Shown here piece after piece: positions 12,029-23,629 of a stretch of 64,000 nucleotides of DNA (position 1 is its first letter; every line of letters begins with the position of its first letter). The notes under the pieces are model-generated. The model ran no database searches. It was not told the DNA's origin and worked only from the letters and a program-made list of their open reading frames with translations. This DNA comes from Sapria himalayana (Eukaryota; Streptophyta; Magnoliopsida; Malpighiales; Rafflesiaceae). Location: the NCBI GenBank assembly GCA_029783825.1, contig JAREIK010000737.1:27087-91086 (forward strand). Reading direction: 5' to 3'. The translations under genes were made by a program, and so were the position numbers.

Positions 12029-14032
12029 GTTGATAAAAAAGAAGAAGATGATGATCATTATAATGAAGAAGAAGAAGAACAAGAAAAAAAAGAAGAGGAA
12101 GAAGATAACAATAAAGTGAAAATAATGATAAAAATGAAGAAGAATAAGAAGAAGAATAAGAATAAGAAAACCAAAAGAAAGAATAATAATAGCAATAATA
12201 ATAATAATAGGTTGAAGAGTAAAAAGAAAAAGAAGAAGAAAAAGAATAACAAGAAGAGAAACAATATGAAAAAGATGAAGACGAACAACAAAAAAAAAGT
12301 TCAGAAAAAAGAAGATCAAAAAAGATGAAGAAGAGGATAAAAAATAGGAAGAAGAATAAGAATAACAAGAAATGAAAATATCGATGATGAAGAATAAACA
12401 TAATAAGAAAATGAACAACAAGAATATGAAGAATAAAAAAAGAATACGAAAATAAGAAGAAGAAGCAAAAAGAAAAGAAAAAATGATAATGGGAAAAAAA
12501 TAAAGAACAAAAAGAAGAATAAACAAAATAATAATAATAAGGGGAAAAAATGATTAATAAAAAGAATATGAATAATAAGAAGAAGAAAAGAAAGAAGAAT
12601 AAGAAAAAGAAAAAAAGAAAAAAAACAAGAGGAAGAAGAATAAGAAGAAGAATAAGATGATAAAGAAAAAGATAAAAAATAAGAGGAAGAAAAAAAAGAT
12701 GAAATAGAGAAATAAACAAAAGAAGAAGAAGATGTGGAAGAATAAACAAAAGAAAAAGATGAATATTTACAAGAAGAAGAAAAAGATGATGATGTTTATG
12801 ATGATGTTGATGATGAAGAAGAAACCAGTGGTGAATAATAAGAAGAAAATAAAGAAGAAGAAGCCAATGGTGAATAATAAGAAGCAAATAAATAATAAAA
12901 AAAAATAAGAATAATTTATAGATAAATAAGAAGAAAAAGAATAATAAAAAGATGAAGAAGCCTAAAGGGAATATAATGAAGCACAAGAGGAAAAGAAGAA
13001 GAAGAATATTAAATAATAAAAAGAATATGATAAAAATGAAAAAGAAGATGATGATAATGATGAGGAAGAAGATTAATAATGACAAGGAGAATAGGAAGAA
13101 GATAAATAAAAACAAAAAGAAGAAGACAAAGAAGAAGAAAAAGATAATGTCGATGAACTAGAAGAATAACAACAACAACAGCAACAAAAGAAGAATAGGA
13201 AGACCATTAGGATGAATAAGAATAATAACAATAATAATAATAGGTAGAAGAATATAAAAGGAAGTAGAAGAGGAATATGAAGAAAGATAAAAAGAAGAAG
13301 AAGAAGAAGAAGAAGAAATGAAAGAAGAAGAAAAGTAAAAATAAGTAATACAAGAAGAAGAATAAGACTAAGAAGAAAATGATGCTGATGATGATGATCA
13401 AGAAGAATTAGAAAATGAATATAGGAATTAGAAGATGCTGAAGAAGAAAAGAAAATGCAGAACAATTAGAAGTAGAAGAAGAAGGAGAAAGATAAAAGGT
13501 GAATATGATGAGGACAAAGAAAAACAAAAAAATAAGATAAGAAGAAAAATAATGATAAGATATAGAAAAATAATTAGCTCAAAAAGAAAAAAAAAGAGTA
13601 TAAGAACAAGATGAAGAAGAATAAGATGATGATGATGAAGAAAAAAAATAACAAGATAAATAAGAAAAAGAAGAAGAAAAATAAAAAGTAAAAGAAAACA
13701 AAGATTAAGAGTAAGAAGAAGAAGTAAAAGAATAATAAATAGAAGAAAAATAATAATAAGAACTACAAAAAGAAGATAAAGAAAAGAAGAAGAAGTAGGA
13801 GATGAATTAGAAAAAAAGAAGAAAATGAATAATAAGAAGTGGAATAAGAAGATGAAAATAAAGAAGAAGAAGAGGAAGAATATGATGAATATACTTAAAA
13901 AGAGGAGAAAGAAAAAAATATAGGAGAAAGAAGAAGGAGGTAGAAAAGAAGTAGAAGTAGAAAAAGAAGTGGAGGGAGGGGAGAAAGAAAAGAAGAAAAA
14001 GTAAGAGAAGAAGATGAAGAAGAAGAAGAAGA

Positions 14033-14103
14033 AGAGGAGGAGGAGGAGGAGGTGGTGGAGGAGGAGGAGGTGGAGGAGAAGGAGGAGGAGGAGGAGGAGG
14101 AAG
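14033..14103. repeat. (GGA)n / (GGT) rich run
   Basis: About 70 bp of near-pure GGA triplets with a few GGT. This is the only G-dominated part of the purine tract, and its minus strand reads as polyproline. G-quadruplex formation is plausible but untested. Confidence 0.9.
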
Positions 14104-14800
14104 AAGAAGAAGAAGAAAGAACAAGAAGAAGTTAAAAAAGAAGAAGAATAAGAAGAAAAAATGATGATGATGAAAAATAAAAAGAAGAAGAAGATGATGA
14201 TATTGATGAACAAAAACAAGTAGAAGAACAAAAAAAGAATAAGCAAAAAAATGAATAATAAGAAGAAAAAAAGTAAGAATAGTTATAATAAGAGGAGGAA
14301 GAAGAAGAATTAGAAGAAAAAGAATAAAAATTAGAAAAATAAGTAATGAAAAGAAGAATCAAGAAGAAGAAGAATTATAATAACAATAAGAAGAAAAGTA
14401 TGATGAAGAAGATAGATGATGATGATGAAGTAGAAGAAGGATAAGAAGAAGAAGAAGAAGAATAAGAAGATTATGAAGACAAAGATTTAATATAAAATGA
14501 AGAATAAAATATAGAAGAAGAGGAAGATGAAGAAGAAGAAGGATAAGTAGTCAAAGAAGAAGAAGAAGAAGAAGAAGAATAAACAAGAATATGTTGAAGA
14601 AGAAGAAACAAGAATGTGTTGAAGAAAATAAAGAAAAAAAAGGAAAAAAAAATGGAAGAAGAAGAAGATCATGTATATGAATAACAAAATGAAGATGAAA
14701 AATAAGAAGAAGTAGAAGGAGAGAAAAATCATGAAGATGAAGATGAAGTAGTAAAATCATGAAGAAGAAACAATATCATGAAAATGAATAAGTATACGAA

Positions 14801-15949
14801 TTCATTAGTTATTATTTATTTTTCTAACTTAAAAATATTTTAGTATGTCATTCCCTCATGTAGATCTAGGAATTCTATGATAAGTAGGCTAAAAATGGGT
14901 TTGCATGATGCTGACTATCCTTGGATTCTCAAAAAATCTAATCATAAGGCCTATTATGGTGAACAGTTTAGTAATACCTTCTCTCCCTAACTCGTTACAA
15001 TATATGAAGGGGATCAACATAGAAGCTCAACTAGATCCAGCATCAACGACCTTACTGTATAGTTGGGTTTGCCTAGGATCTAATGCATCATATTTTTTAA
15101 TATAATAATTGGAATACCTTTTTAGAAACCCAGTCCCATGCATAATTCTATATGTGTATATATTTTTATAATACTTGCATTATGTTGATTCTTCATCAAT
15201 ACCCCTAGCATTTTTATTTTGTACAAAGTTAAAGTAAGTCCAAATTATAGATATTCTATAATTTTTTATTTTTTAGATGTTTGAGTATGGGTTGAGGCTA
15301 TCAAAGAAAACATAGTTTTGGTTTCATACTTTTCCGTATGATTATCATTATTAATATTATCTACGTCTATGTTAATATTATTTTTGTTATTATTAAATTC
15401 ACTATTTATTATTTCTAATTTTTTTAGTTTATGAATTATACTATAATTCTAAATTAAAAAATAATTGTTATTAAAAAAATTAAAAAATAATAAAAATTAA
15501 AAAATAATACATGGTTAGCATTAGATTATGAAGAAGAGAGAAAAAACCACAATCCACACCTGGATTTTTAGACCTCCACATCCATGGTCATTGTTCTTTA
15601 AGCTTTACCAAAAAATTGTAAAACTAAAATTATAAAATTTAGCTTTTGAGAGAGAGAATTCCAAGACTGAGAGGAGAGATAAGATAGATACAAAGAGAGA
15701 GAGAGAGAGAGGAGTTGAGAGATTTGAATGAAAACTCATCTCTAAACCCATTCATATAATTTTTTTTAGAAAATATACATTTTTAAAAATTGTTAATGTT
15801 TTATTAAATTTAAATATGGTAGGAACTTGACGGCCATTGGATATTCTCTCTCTTAGCCAACCACCTGGTGGGTTAATTAAAAAAACCCTTCATATGTATC
15901 AAGCAAGGTGGGTAGATTTTTACAAACAAAATAATAATTAAAAAAATAG
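14801..15949. other. AT-rich intergenic DNA with a (GA)9 run
   Basis: No gene is recognised. A small GA microsatellite (AG x9) lies at 15,694-15,711 inside a purine-rich patch from about 15,640 to 15,725. The 66-codon frame at 14,905-15,105 has no recognisable motif. Confidence 0.6.
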
Positions 15950-16195
15950 TCAGACTGGGTACATTCCAATTGGATTGTGCTCGATATCCAGTCCAATGTT
16001 TGGGGTATGGTACCCATGCTATTGGATTATGCCTATGGACTAGGCACTCATGTCGTGCCTGGCCAGGCACCCAAGTTGTGCCTAGCTTAGGCACGAGGCC
16101 GGGCACCATCTAGCCCGGGCCGACATGGTTCTGAATCATGTTGTGCTAGGTTAGGCATGACTGAACTGCGCCATTTCACAGGCCAAAGTGGTGAT
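15950..16195. repeat. GC-richer dispersed repeat, 'gcctaggcac' type
   Basis: A short island of catgtcgtgcctgg, aggcacgaggccgg and similar words. It resembles the GC-richer repeats at 1.5-4.8 kb and is followed at once by local-repeat DNA. The 78-codon frame at 15,873-16,109 is a by-product of this repeat. Probably a fragment of a non-autonomous element. Confidence 0.5.
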
Positions 16196-16609
16196 GAATT
16201 CTCATCTTGTTATATAGACATTACACTATGTAGAGGCCATTACATTGGTAATACTCATTGAGTTTTATATGGTCATAGTGTTGAGAACTATCTATGATGC
16301 TGAGGTCTTTCATTTGTTGGATGTAGCCACTAGGAAATGAATGTTGCACATGTGTTTCTTTTTATATCTCTCAAGTGTCTGTGATGCTATGAGTGACTGC
16401 AACAATAATATATTTTTCTCTTAAATATCATATTTCCATAATACTAATAGAATGTAGTGACATTGTAACTGAGCTTGAATGTACAAGCCATGACTATGTC
16501 TTCATTTGAGGACAAGAGTCACAACCTTGAAAATAGTCATACTCAAGTAATGTCATCTATAACATTTAGCAGCCCAAAAGTTGTCTTTGAATAATTTCTA
16601 TGATGTTGG
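16196..16609 (+). repeat. Local repeat family, left half of a copy split by the copia insertion
   Basis: Landmarks 'gaggacaagagtcacaacctt' and 'actcaagtaatgtcatctat' align with 'gagggcaagaatcatagcctt' and 'cttgagtaatatcctatat' at 27,259-27,310. The alignment breaks off at the retrotransposon and resumes at 25,141. This shows the element landed inside an existing copy of the repeat. Confidence 0.6.
16605..16609. repeat. Target-site duplication, left (GTTGG)
   Basis: Five bases abutting the left LTR read GTTGG. The five abutting the right LTR read GTTGA. Four of five match, as expected for an old 5-bp copia target duplication with one later substitution. Confidence 0.75.
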
Positions 16610-18116
16610 TGTTAGGGTTTCAAGCAGAATATTCAATCTAATTAGAATATAAACACAATAGAATTTATAATTTTTTATCTCTTAACTTACTAAGGATCAC
16701 ATGCATTTCATAAAAAAATGAAGGAAGGGTAAATGAAACTTATCTCTTCTAGATCGATTCGTCAAGCCTTCAAAGTGTGCATCCTAATTTATTCAGATCT
16801 TCAAATGTACTGCCTTTCTGAAAAATGACCACCCTCTACAAGTATCAACACACAAACAAATAATGAACGATCTTGTTGAATGTTAGTTCAGATTTGTCTT
16901 CTAAAATAAAATGATTTCTCTTTGTTTTATAAAAGACAACTACTTTCTTTAAATATGTCACACACACACACACACATATAAGTCTGCTAGGGTTTTATTC
17001 ATAAATGAATTTAATTATATATTTAAAACTTTTTTAAATAATAATAACTTAAATTGAAATCCTTAAACCCCCCCCCCCCCCCCAAATGAATTTATTCATA
17101 AAAACTCAACTGAATGTAATAAATTAATTATTTATTTTATTCATAAATTTAAATTTTTTCAAAATTATATTTGAATTTAAATAATAACTAATTGTTACTT
17201 GTGATTTAAAATAATCTCATCATTTTAAAATACTTCAGAGTGTGAAAAGCCAAAACCATTATTATTCATTTTTAATGTGTGACCCTATAGGCTCAATTAA
17301 CATTAGAAGTAGGCTTAAATCATATTTTGATCATACAAGTCATAAGTGGCCTCTAGCAAGACATTATAACTACCCAAGTTAAATAAAAAGTTCATGATCC
17401 GAGACAACCTTAATATAGCTAATCACATTATCCTTTTGTCTCATGATATCTTGATAGAATATAAGGTTTGGATAAAGTCAACCTTATATCGTTAAATCTT
17501 TGATTACTCGAAATCCAATTAGACTGATTAAATAAATAATATTGATCTCCATCAATTTATTTGAGCACGACCATGCATTTCTTAGTCTCAATTATCGAGT
17601 GAACCTAGAGATATCTCTCTTATAATAAGAGAGACAAATTCCAACTTTATCGCTCATATCTCATTACATAATTTTTATTATGTTCAAGTATACCTTTATA
17701 GTCATCTGATTTAAGACAACATTTGATTATATCAAAACATAATATTCCTTATGTTGAGAACTATAGCGATCCCAGGTCAAAAGATTTAATAACATAATTA
17801 TTAATGATTAACTTATGACTTTGATCCATGAATTAATCTCAAGATGACTTAGTCCAATATTTGTTCTCAACAAATAGATATAAATTTGATTTATATCTCA
17901 AACACTATTCATCTCATGAATATCAATAAAGTTTTATACTAATCTTAATTTATTGTTATTCCCATAACAATAAATGATTAGGAACATTTAAAATAATTAA
18001 TAATATTATCCAAGTATATTTTATATAATAAACATGCAAATCATAATAATAATTAATTCTAATAAATAGTCAAAATACCATGTCTATATGATAGGCCTAG
18101 AGTACTATTACTAATA
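16610..18116 (-). repeat. Copia 3' LTR (left copy)
   Basis: It aligns end to end with 23,630-25,135. On the plus strand it begins TGTTAGGGTTTC (the other LTR begins TGTTGGGATTTC) and ends ACTATTACTAATA (the other ends ACTATTACTAACA). Its terminal CA is thus mutated to TA. It carries a (CA)9 run at 16,959-16,976 and a 16-bp C run at 17,068-17,083. The C run is only a few bases long in the other LTR. Confidence 0.95.
17068..17083. repeat. Homopolymer C16
   Basis: Sixteen consecutive C. The matching position of the right LTR (about 24,089-24,096) reads aaaacccc, so the run grew after insertion, or is a sequencing or assembly length error. Confidence 0.9.
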
Positions 18117-18127
18117 ATCTCCCACTT
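18117..18127 (-). other. Polypurine tract of the copia element
   Basis: The minus strand reads AAGTGGGAGAT directly before the 3' LTR. This is the usual plus-strand priming tract of plant copia elements and fixes the inner edge of the 3' LTR. Confidence 0.9.
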
Positions 18128-18289
18128 GTGCTAGGCCGATTCAACAATGTATATAATACCTATGAACCCAGCATGCCGATCATGCTTTGATTATGGTAGA
18201 GGTTTAGTCAATGGATTAGCAACATTATCATTTGCTGGAACTCTACATATCTTAACGTTACCTCTCTCAATGATTTCTTGAATAAGATG

Positions 18290-18730
18290 ATAATGGCTAA
18301 AATGTGTTTGGATTGCTAATGTGATCTAGGTTCCTTTGCTTGTACAATACCACCATTATTGTCACAATAAACATCAATAGGATTTGTAATGCTAGGAACC
18401 ACTTCAAGGTCAGTAATGAACTTCTTGATCCAAACTACTTTCTTTGTTGCATCAAGTAATACAATGTATTCATCTTCAGTTGTAGAATCAATAATAGTAC
18501 TTTGCTTTGAACTTTTCCAGCTAACTATACCATCATTTAAACAAAACACATATCCTGACTATAATAGGAAATCATCTTTGTCAGATTTGAAGCTTGCATA
18601 TGTGTCACCAATTACAACTAGATCATCTTCCAATCTACAATACACCAAGAACATATCTTTAGACCTTCTCAGATACTTAAGAATATTTTTGACAGCAATC
18701 TAATGACTCTCACCAGGATCTAACTGGTAT
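18290..18730 (-). pseudogene. Copia RNase H domain (broken)
   Basis: This is the C-terminal RNase H of the copia polyprotein, which removes the RNA strand during reverse transcription. The clearest open piece is 18,316-18,549. It contains VSWKSSKQ, STTEDEY (the family normally has STTEAEY, with its catalytic Glu) and VYCDNNGG (the conserved Asp region), and ends with AKEPRSH. Upstream, in the same direction, the linker motif YQLDPGESH and a degenerate 'DTYASFKSDKDD' region can be read with stops between them. The fragment cannot make a working enzyme. Confidence 0.9.
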
Positions 18731-18849
18731 CTACTCATTATACTTAAAGCATAAGATACATCTAGTTTAGTGCACAACATGGCATACATGATAAATTCTA
18801 TTGCTGAGGCATATGCAATCTTACTAATCTGCTCTCACTCATCTTTAGT

Positions 18850-19720
18850 TTTAGAAAACTAAGATTTTCTAAGAGGAATACCATGAGACATGGGCAAGTA
18901 TCCTTTCTTGGAATCTTGCATACTAAACCATTTCAGTACTTTCTTTATGTAAGTACTTTGACTTAGCCCAATTAGCCTCTTTGATTTATCTTTATAGACC
19001 TTTATCCCAAGGATATAGGTAGCTTCGCCTAAGTTTTTCTTTGAGAAATACTTCACTACCCAAGACTTGACATTCTGTAAGGCATGGGTATCATTCCCAA
19101 TGAATAAAATATCATTAACATATAAGACCAAAAATATAATTACGCTCCCACTAATTTTATTATAAACACATGGCTCATCTTCATTTTTGACAAATCCAAA
19201 CCCTTTGACTGATTCATCAAAATGAAGATTCCAACTCCAAGAGGCCTACTTCAAACTATAAATGGATCTTTGAAGCTTGCATACTTTACCAAAATTATTA
19301 GGTTGTATAAAATTCTCTGGTTGTGTCATGTACACATCCTCATAAGTTTTCATTAAAAAGCATAGTTTTAACATCTATTTTCCAAATCTCATAATCATAA
19401 TATACAACAATGATAAGAATTCTAATAGACTTAAGCATAACTACCGGTGAAAAAATTTCATCATAGTCTATACCATGAGTTTGTTTGAAACCTTTTGCAA
19501 CTAGTCTTGCTTTGTAAGTATGCATTTTGTTATCCATGTCAGTTTTCTTTTTAAAAACCTATTTGCATCCAATAGTCTTTGTACCTTCAGGTAGGTCAAT
19601 CAAGGTCCATACCTAATTATCATACATGGATTGAATTTCAGACTTCATGACCTCTAACCATTTCTCATATTCTGGAACCAACATAGCCTCTTGATAGGTA
19701 GTGGGTTAATTTTGATCCAC
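18850..19720 (-). pseudogene. Copia reverse transcriptase (RVT_2), inactivated
   Basis: Two open pieces of one RVT_2 domain remain. The piece at 19,340-19,537 holds YKARLVAKGFKQTHGIDYDE, the FSPVVMLKSIR block and IDVKT, whose Asp (codon near 19,373) is the first catalytic aspartate. The piece at 18,859-19,131 holds the second catalytic box, here YVND where the family has YVDD. The AAT codon at 19,114-19,116 replaces an Asp codon, which alone should abolish polymerase activity. It is followed by LGEATYILGIKVYKD and SQSTYIKKVLKWFSMQDSK. The intervening segment, with KGFGFVKNEDEPCVY, can be read but contains stops. The N-terminal part of the domain is recognisable up to about 19,700. Confidence 0.95.
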
Positions 19721-19929
19721 TAACAATACATCATTGTTATCAGTCATAAGAAATACATATCTCTCGGGCTCATGACATATCCTTTCAGATCTATGTGAAT
19801 TTTGTGCTATAGGAGGTGTGTTAGCAATAATTTGTTGACTATGAGTATCTACAGTCAGTTCAATGTTATCGTGTGGTTCTCGAACTTCTTCAAGTTGTAC
19901 CTTACTCCCACTAGTTTCTTTAAAAATAA

Positions 19930-20830
19930 TTTTTTTTTCTAGAAAGACACCATTTCAAGCAACAAATACTTTGTTTTCTATGAGATTATAAAAGTAGTAT
20001 CCCTTAGTCTCTTTATGATACCCCACAAAATGATATTTATCAGATTTGGCCTTTAGTTTATTTTAAACTTGGCATTTTACATAAGTGTCATAACTTCAAA
20101 TTTTAAGAAAAAAAAATTAGGTCTTTTACCAGTTCACATCTCATATGGTATTTTTTTCAATCACTTTGGATGGAACTCGATTTAGTGTGAATGTAGCTAT
20201 TTCAAGTGCACAACCCCAAAAGGTTAATGGAAGATCTATTCGACTCATCATAGATTGAACCATATCTAATAAAGTATGATTCCTCCTCTCAGACACACCA
20301 TTCTATTATGGTGTTCCATAGGGAGTTAATTGTGAAATGATTCCACAAGTTCTAAGATGGTCATCAAATTCTTAGCTCAAATATTTGTCACCTCGATCAG
20401 ATCGAAGTGTCTTGATTGCCTTGCCAAGTTGGTTTTATACTTCATTTTGAAAAGATTTGAACATTTTAAATGATTCAAATTTCTGTCTCATCAAGTAGCC
20501 ATAACCATATCTACTAAAGTCATCAGTAAATGTAATAATGAAGTACTAGTAACCTCTTCTAGCATCTAAACTTAATGGTTCACATACATCTGTATGTATG
20601 AGAGACAATAATTTATTGGCCCTTTTACTGTGTCTAGTAAAGGGATCATTTGTCATCTTACCCAATAGATAAGATTAATTTCTATCATATGATTCAAAAT
20701 CAAATAAATTTAAAAGTCCAACTTGATAGAGTTTTGAGATATCTTTCTCATTTATATGGCCAATGCAACAATGCCAAATAAAGGTTGAATTTAGATAATT
20801 TGATTTAAAATTTTTAGTAGTTATGTTATA
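19930..20830 (-). pseudogene. Copia GAG-pre-integrase and integrase, inactivated
   Basis: On the minus strand a single frame with stops carries the integrase. The His residues of the N-terminal zinc-binding HHCC region are present (WHCCIGHINEKDISK, about 20,745-20,785). The Cys pair is lost: the family's CESC position reads N-stop-S-Y. The catalytic core shows HTDVCEPLS (first Asp), TFTDDFSRYGY, LRSDRG (second Asp) and GVSERRNHTLLDM (the Glu of DD35E, about 20,265-20,300). Two adjacent stop codons (20,303-20,308) sit just before GVSERRN, and others lie near GY-stop-YF and LS-stop-EF. The enzyme would insert the cDNA into the genome; this copy cannot. Confidence 0.9.
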
Positions 20831-20851
20831 GATATAATAATCATTAGATTT

Positions 20852-21199
20852 TTAAAGGTTCATAACATAAAGACCATCCTGAAAATAGGCATTTGCATAG
20901 AACACGTCTTTATGAAAAATGGAGAAATTATTATTCTTAATAATAAAAGAAAAACCATCATTATCCAAACAAGAAACTGAAATAATATTTCGACACATTG
21001 TAGGAATATTATAATAATTATCCAAAACTAATAAAAGCCCACTAGGCAAAGTAAGTTCATAACTTCTTACCGCGAAAGAAGTAACTTTTGCTCCATTGCC
21101 TACTCATAGATCAACTTCAATCTTTTTTAGTTGTTTACTTTTTTTGAGTCCCTGCACATTTGTACAAATATGTGATTTACATCCAGTATCTAATACTCA
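20852..21199 (-). pseudogene. Copia protease and start of GAG-pre-integrase, inactivated
   Basis: The aspartic protease signature VLDTGCKSHICTNVQG is read on the minus strand, with the active-site DTG at 21,182-21,190. An in-frame TGA (21,197-21,199) separates it from gag, and a second TGA follows at 21,104-21,106 in DL-stop-VGNG. Downstream, 20,852-21,049 is open and gives LPSGLLLVLDNYYNIP-like and CRNIISVSCLDNDGFSF blocks typical of copia elements. The protease would cut the Gag-Pol polyprotein. Confidence 0.9.
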
Positions 21200-22100
21200 A
21201 AAACTAGAATTAGAAAAATTAATTTTTATTACATAAATACATGAAGAACTAGTCTCATCAGTTTTCTTCTTCTTTAGATCCTTTAAATACAACTTGCAGT
21301 TTCTCTTCCATTGGCCAGGTTCATTGCAAAAGAAACAAACACCCTCCTTTAGGGGTTTAGCCTTAGGTTCAGGTTTGGGTTTGAGTTGAGCATTGCACTT
21401 TCCTTTGCCCTTGCCATAGCCATTTCCCTTTTTCTTAATCTTAAAGCCCTTTCTATTTTGAACCATTAGAACATGACCAAGCTTGGATTTAATATTCTGC
21501 TCAGTAGTTTTAAGCATAATATGCAGCTCAACAATAAATTTGTCAATTTCATTCATGTTATAATTCATGAAAAATTGGTCATAACTATCATGAAGTGAAT
21601 TCATTATCAAATCAATTTCCAACTCTTGGCTCAATAGAAATCTAAGCCAATTCAAGGTGCTCAACATAGTCTTTTATTTTTAGAACATGAGCACTAATGG
21701 AAGTACTCTCAACCATCTTGCAAGAATGTAGTACCTTAGTAGTCTCATACTTTTCTTGTCTTGCTTGTTGCTGGAACATTTTTTTTAAGATTGAAGACCA
21801 TATTATAAGCTTCAATAATTTCCATATCCTTTTGAAGTTCAAAACTCATGGTAGCCAGCATCAAGCATGCAACATCAATAGAGTCATTATGATGCTTCTC
21901 ATAAGCAATCTTATCATCTCTAGGAGCATCATTAGCTGGTTCTTAATAAAGATATTCATCCAAGACATAAATCTTCCTTTCTTGTTTGAGAACAATTCTC
22001 AAATTTTGAAACCAGTCAAGAACGTTAGTCCCAGTAAGTTATACTTCTCAAGAACTGATCGTAGTGACATAGTAGAATTATTGTTGTTATTGTTGGCCAT
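21197..22100 (-). pseudogene. Copia gag (nucleocapsid/capsid), frameshifted
   Basis: The likely original start is the ATG at 22,098-22,100, opening with MANNNNN and then MSLRSVLEKYNL, as in related copia gags. The frame breaks near 22,020. The piece at 21,642-21,842 carries the gag block MFQQQARQEKYETTK…HSCKMVE and ISAHVLKIKDYVEHLE. After another frame change, 21,197-21,667 continues with SLHDSYDQFFMNYNMNEID. A CCHC zinc knuckle follows (residues 111-124 of that piece, about 21,296-21,337) and reads C-x2-C-x4-Q-x4-C: the metal-binding His is replaced by Gln. Gag would package the element RNA into virus-like particles. Confidence 0.9.
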
Positions 22101-23612
22101 CTATAATGAATGCAAAGTATGATAAGTATTTTGATTATGAAAAAGTCTCACTAAATTAATAACCCTCAAGAATAAACAGATTAATCTAGTGTGTTAAGAT
22201 CCATATTTTACTCAACTTTAAGTCAACTTTGGCATGATATTTAAAATTAAGCTATTTAGGTAGGTAACTCTTACCAATTACTTCTCATGAAATTCTTATA
22301 TATTTATGGGATTTTGACATCTTATGTCCTAGCATGTTTGAATCTCATCTAATGCCATTAGGGTCAAAACCATTTTGATAATTTAATAAAGTTAAACTAT
22401 TTTTAAACATCTGGGTAGCACCATTACTCATCTTGCTAACTCATGTCACCTAATGTACTACTTTGGTAGAACCCACATTAAGGTGTTAAAAGGTTTGACA
22501 AGTGTTTAAATATGGATGACATGTTAACTTTAAATTTTATATGAGAGATCTTGATTGATTTTAATTTTTAATATATCTTAATATATCTAGTATCACATAC
22601 TCATGTAAATCATACATAGCATCATAGGTAGTAATAAGTAGCTCCTTGAAGTTGATTTGACCACCAACTTGTGCATAGATACCTAGCTCTTCCATCATCA
22701 TGGTTGGATTGCATGACTTCAAATGACTTGTATTTTCTCTCTTATTTTATTACAACAATTAAAAAATTACAATAAAACAAAAATGGTATGCAAGCCGTAT
22801 TTAATAATTACAACCCTTAAAAAAATAATAATCTACCAAACACATTGGTTAAAAAGGTCATGTTGTGCACCACGTGAAGCAACACAATATGAAAAATATA
22901 TAATGTTATCTTATAGCAAAAATAATTTGCATTAAAAGGAATAAATTATAATAGCCATGTATTTAAAAACAATTAAATTTATAAGGTGTTATGTTGAGCT
23001 ATTATGGTGGTTTTTCTAGCCGATTAGTAGATAGGGTGAAGGGGGGCCACCCTCACGAAGTCAAGGGCAGCACCCTAGGAAAAAAAATTTAAATTTGTAT
23101 TGATCTCATCAATAAATTTTCATTGATCTCATCAATAAATTTTCATTGATCTTTTCAATAAAATTTTATAAGTATTATCAAAAAATGTTTATTGATCTTA
23201 TCAATAAATTTAAAATAAGTCGAAACTATCAAAATCACATTTAAACAACATATTATGTAATCTCATTACACATAGGACTTATTTTGGCACCAACATAAAT
23301 AATTATTGATAAATCAAAATTGATATATGAATTTAGTCCGTGTATTAATTTGATTAATACAAAGCTAGTCATATATCATGCTATTATTTACTTTAATGAC
23401 AATATCCCATTCAGATTCTCAATCGTATTAACGAATCCTTTTAGGTTTTGGATTCAATCAATTAATACCTTAACAAAACATATTAACTAAGTCGTTTGCA
23501 CAAACCATAATATCACATATATTCAAAAATCAAAATCATGCCAGAATCATATACATCAAGTCATCACATACATACGATCAAATATGGTATTATTGGTTTT
23601 TATGAAGACACA
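22101..23612 (-). other. Copia untranslated leader (~1.5 kb)
   Basis: This is the DNA between the 5' LTR and gag in transcription order, unusually long compared with many copia elements. It has no recognisable domain. The 70-codon plus-strand frame at 22,723-22,935 has no motif and is not called. It contains the 23-bp repeats described separately. Confidence 0.7.
23100..23211. repeat. 23-bp tandem repeat in copia leader
   Basis: The unit ttgatctcatcaataaattt plus tca repeats at 23,100-23,122 and 23,123-23,145 (identical) and 23,146-23,168 (diverged). A partial copy lies at 23,192-23,211. Confidence 0.9.
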
Positions 23613-23629
23613 AGTTCCTTCGATACTAC
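23613..23629 (-). other. Possible primer-binding site
   Basis: Just inside the 5' LTR the minus strand reads GTAGTATCGAAGGAAC. This matches only partly (about 8 of 12) the TGGTATCAGAGC site complementary to initiator methionine tRNA that most plant copia elements use. I take it as a decayed site. The tRNA assignment is uncertain. Confidence 0.4.

Larger units (their letters stand above)
9030..14800. repeat. Giant degenerate GAA/AAG polypurine tract (~5.8 kb)
   Basis: For about 5.8 kb the plus strand is overwhelmingly A and G, with scattered T (mostly in taag, aata and gatgat) and very rare C. The basic unit is a degenerate trinucleotide GAA/AAG, interrupted by perfect GAA, TAA, GAT and GGA runs. 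Stops on the plus strand (taa, tag, tga) are frequent. The minus strand reads as endless Phe/Leu/Ser, giving long but meaningless frames of up to 517 codons at 11,562-13,115. It is therefore a hypertrophied microsatellite and not a gene. Mirror-symmetric polypurine DNA of this type is known to be able to form triplexes (H-DNA). That it does so here is inference. Confidence 0.95.

Noticed and set aside
11562..13115. 517-codon open frame on the minus strand, and other long frames at 9,146-14,760
   Set aside because: The strand is almost pure pyrimidine, so stop codons are nearly absent by composition. The translation is low-complexity Phe/Leu/Ser with no domain.
13807..14124. Polyproline-rich minus-strand frame
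   Set aside because: It comes directly from the GGA/GGT microsatellite. No gene context.
15873..16109. 78-codon minus-strand frame rich in Pro, Val and His
   Set aside because: Lies across the GC-richer 'gcctaggcac' repeat. Its composition is explained by the repeat words.
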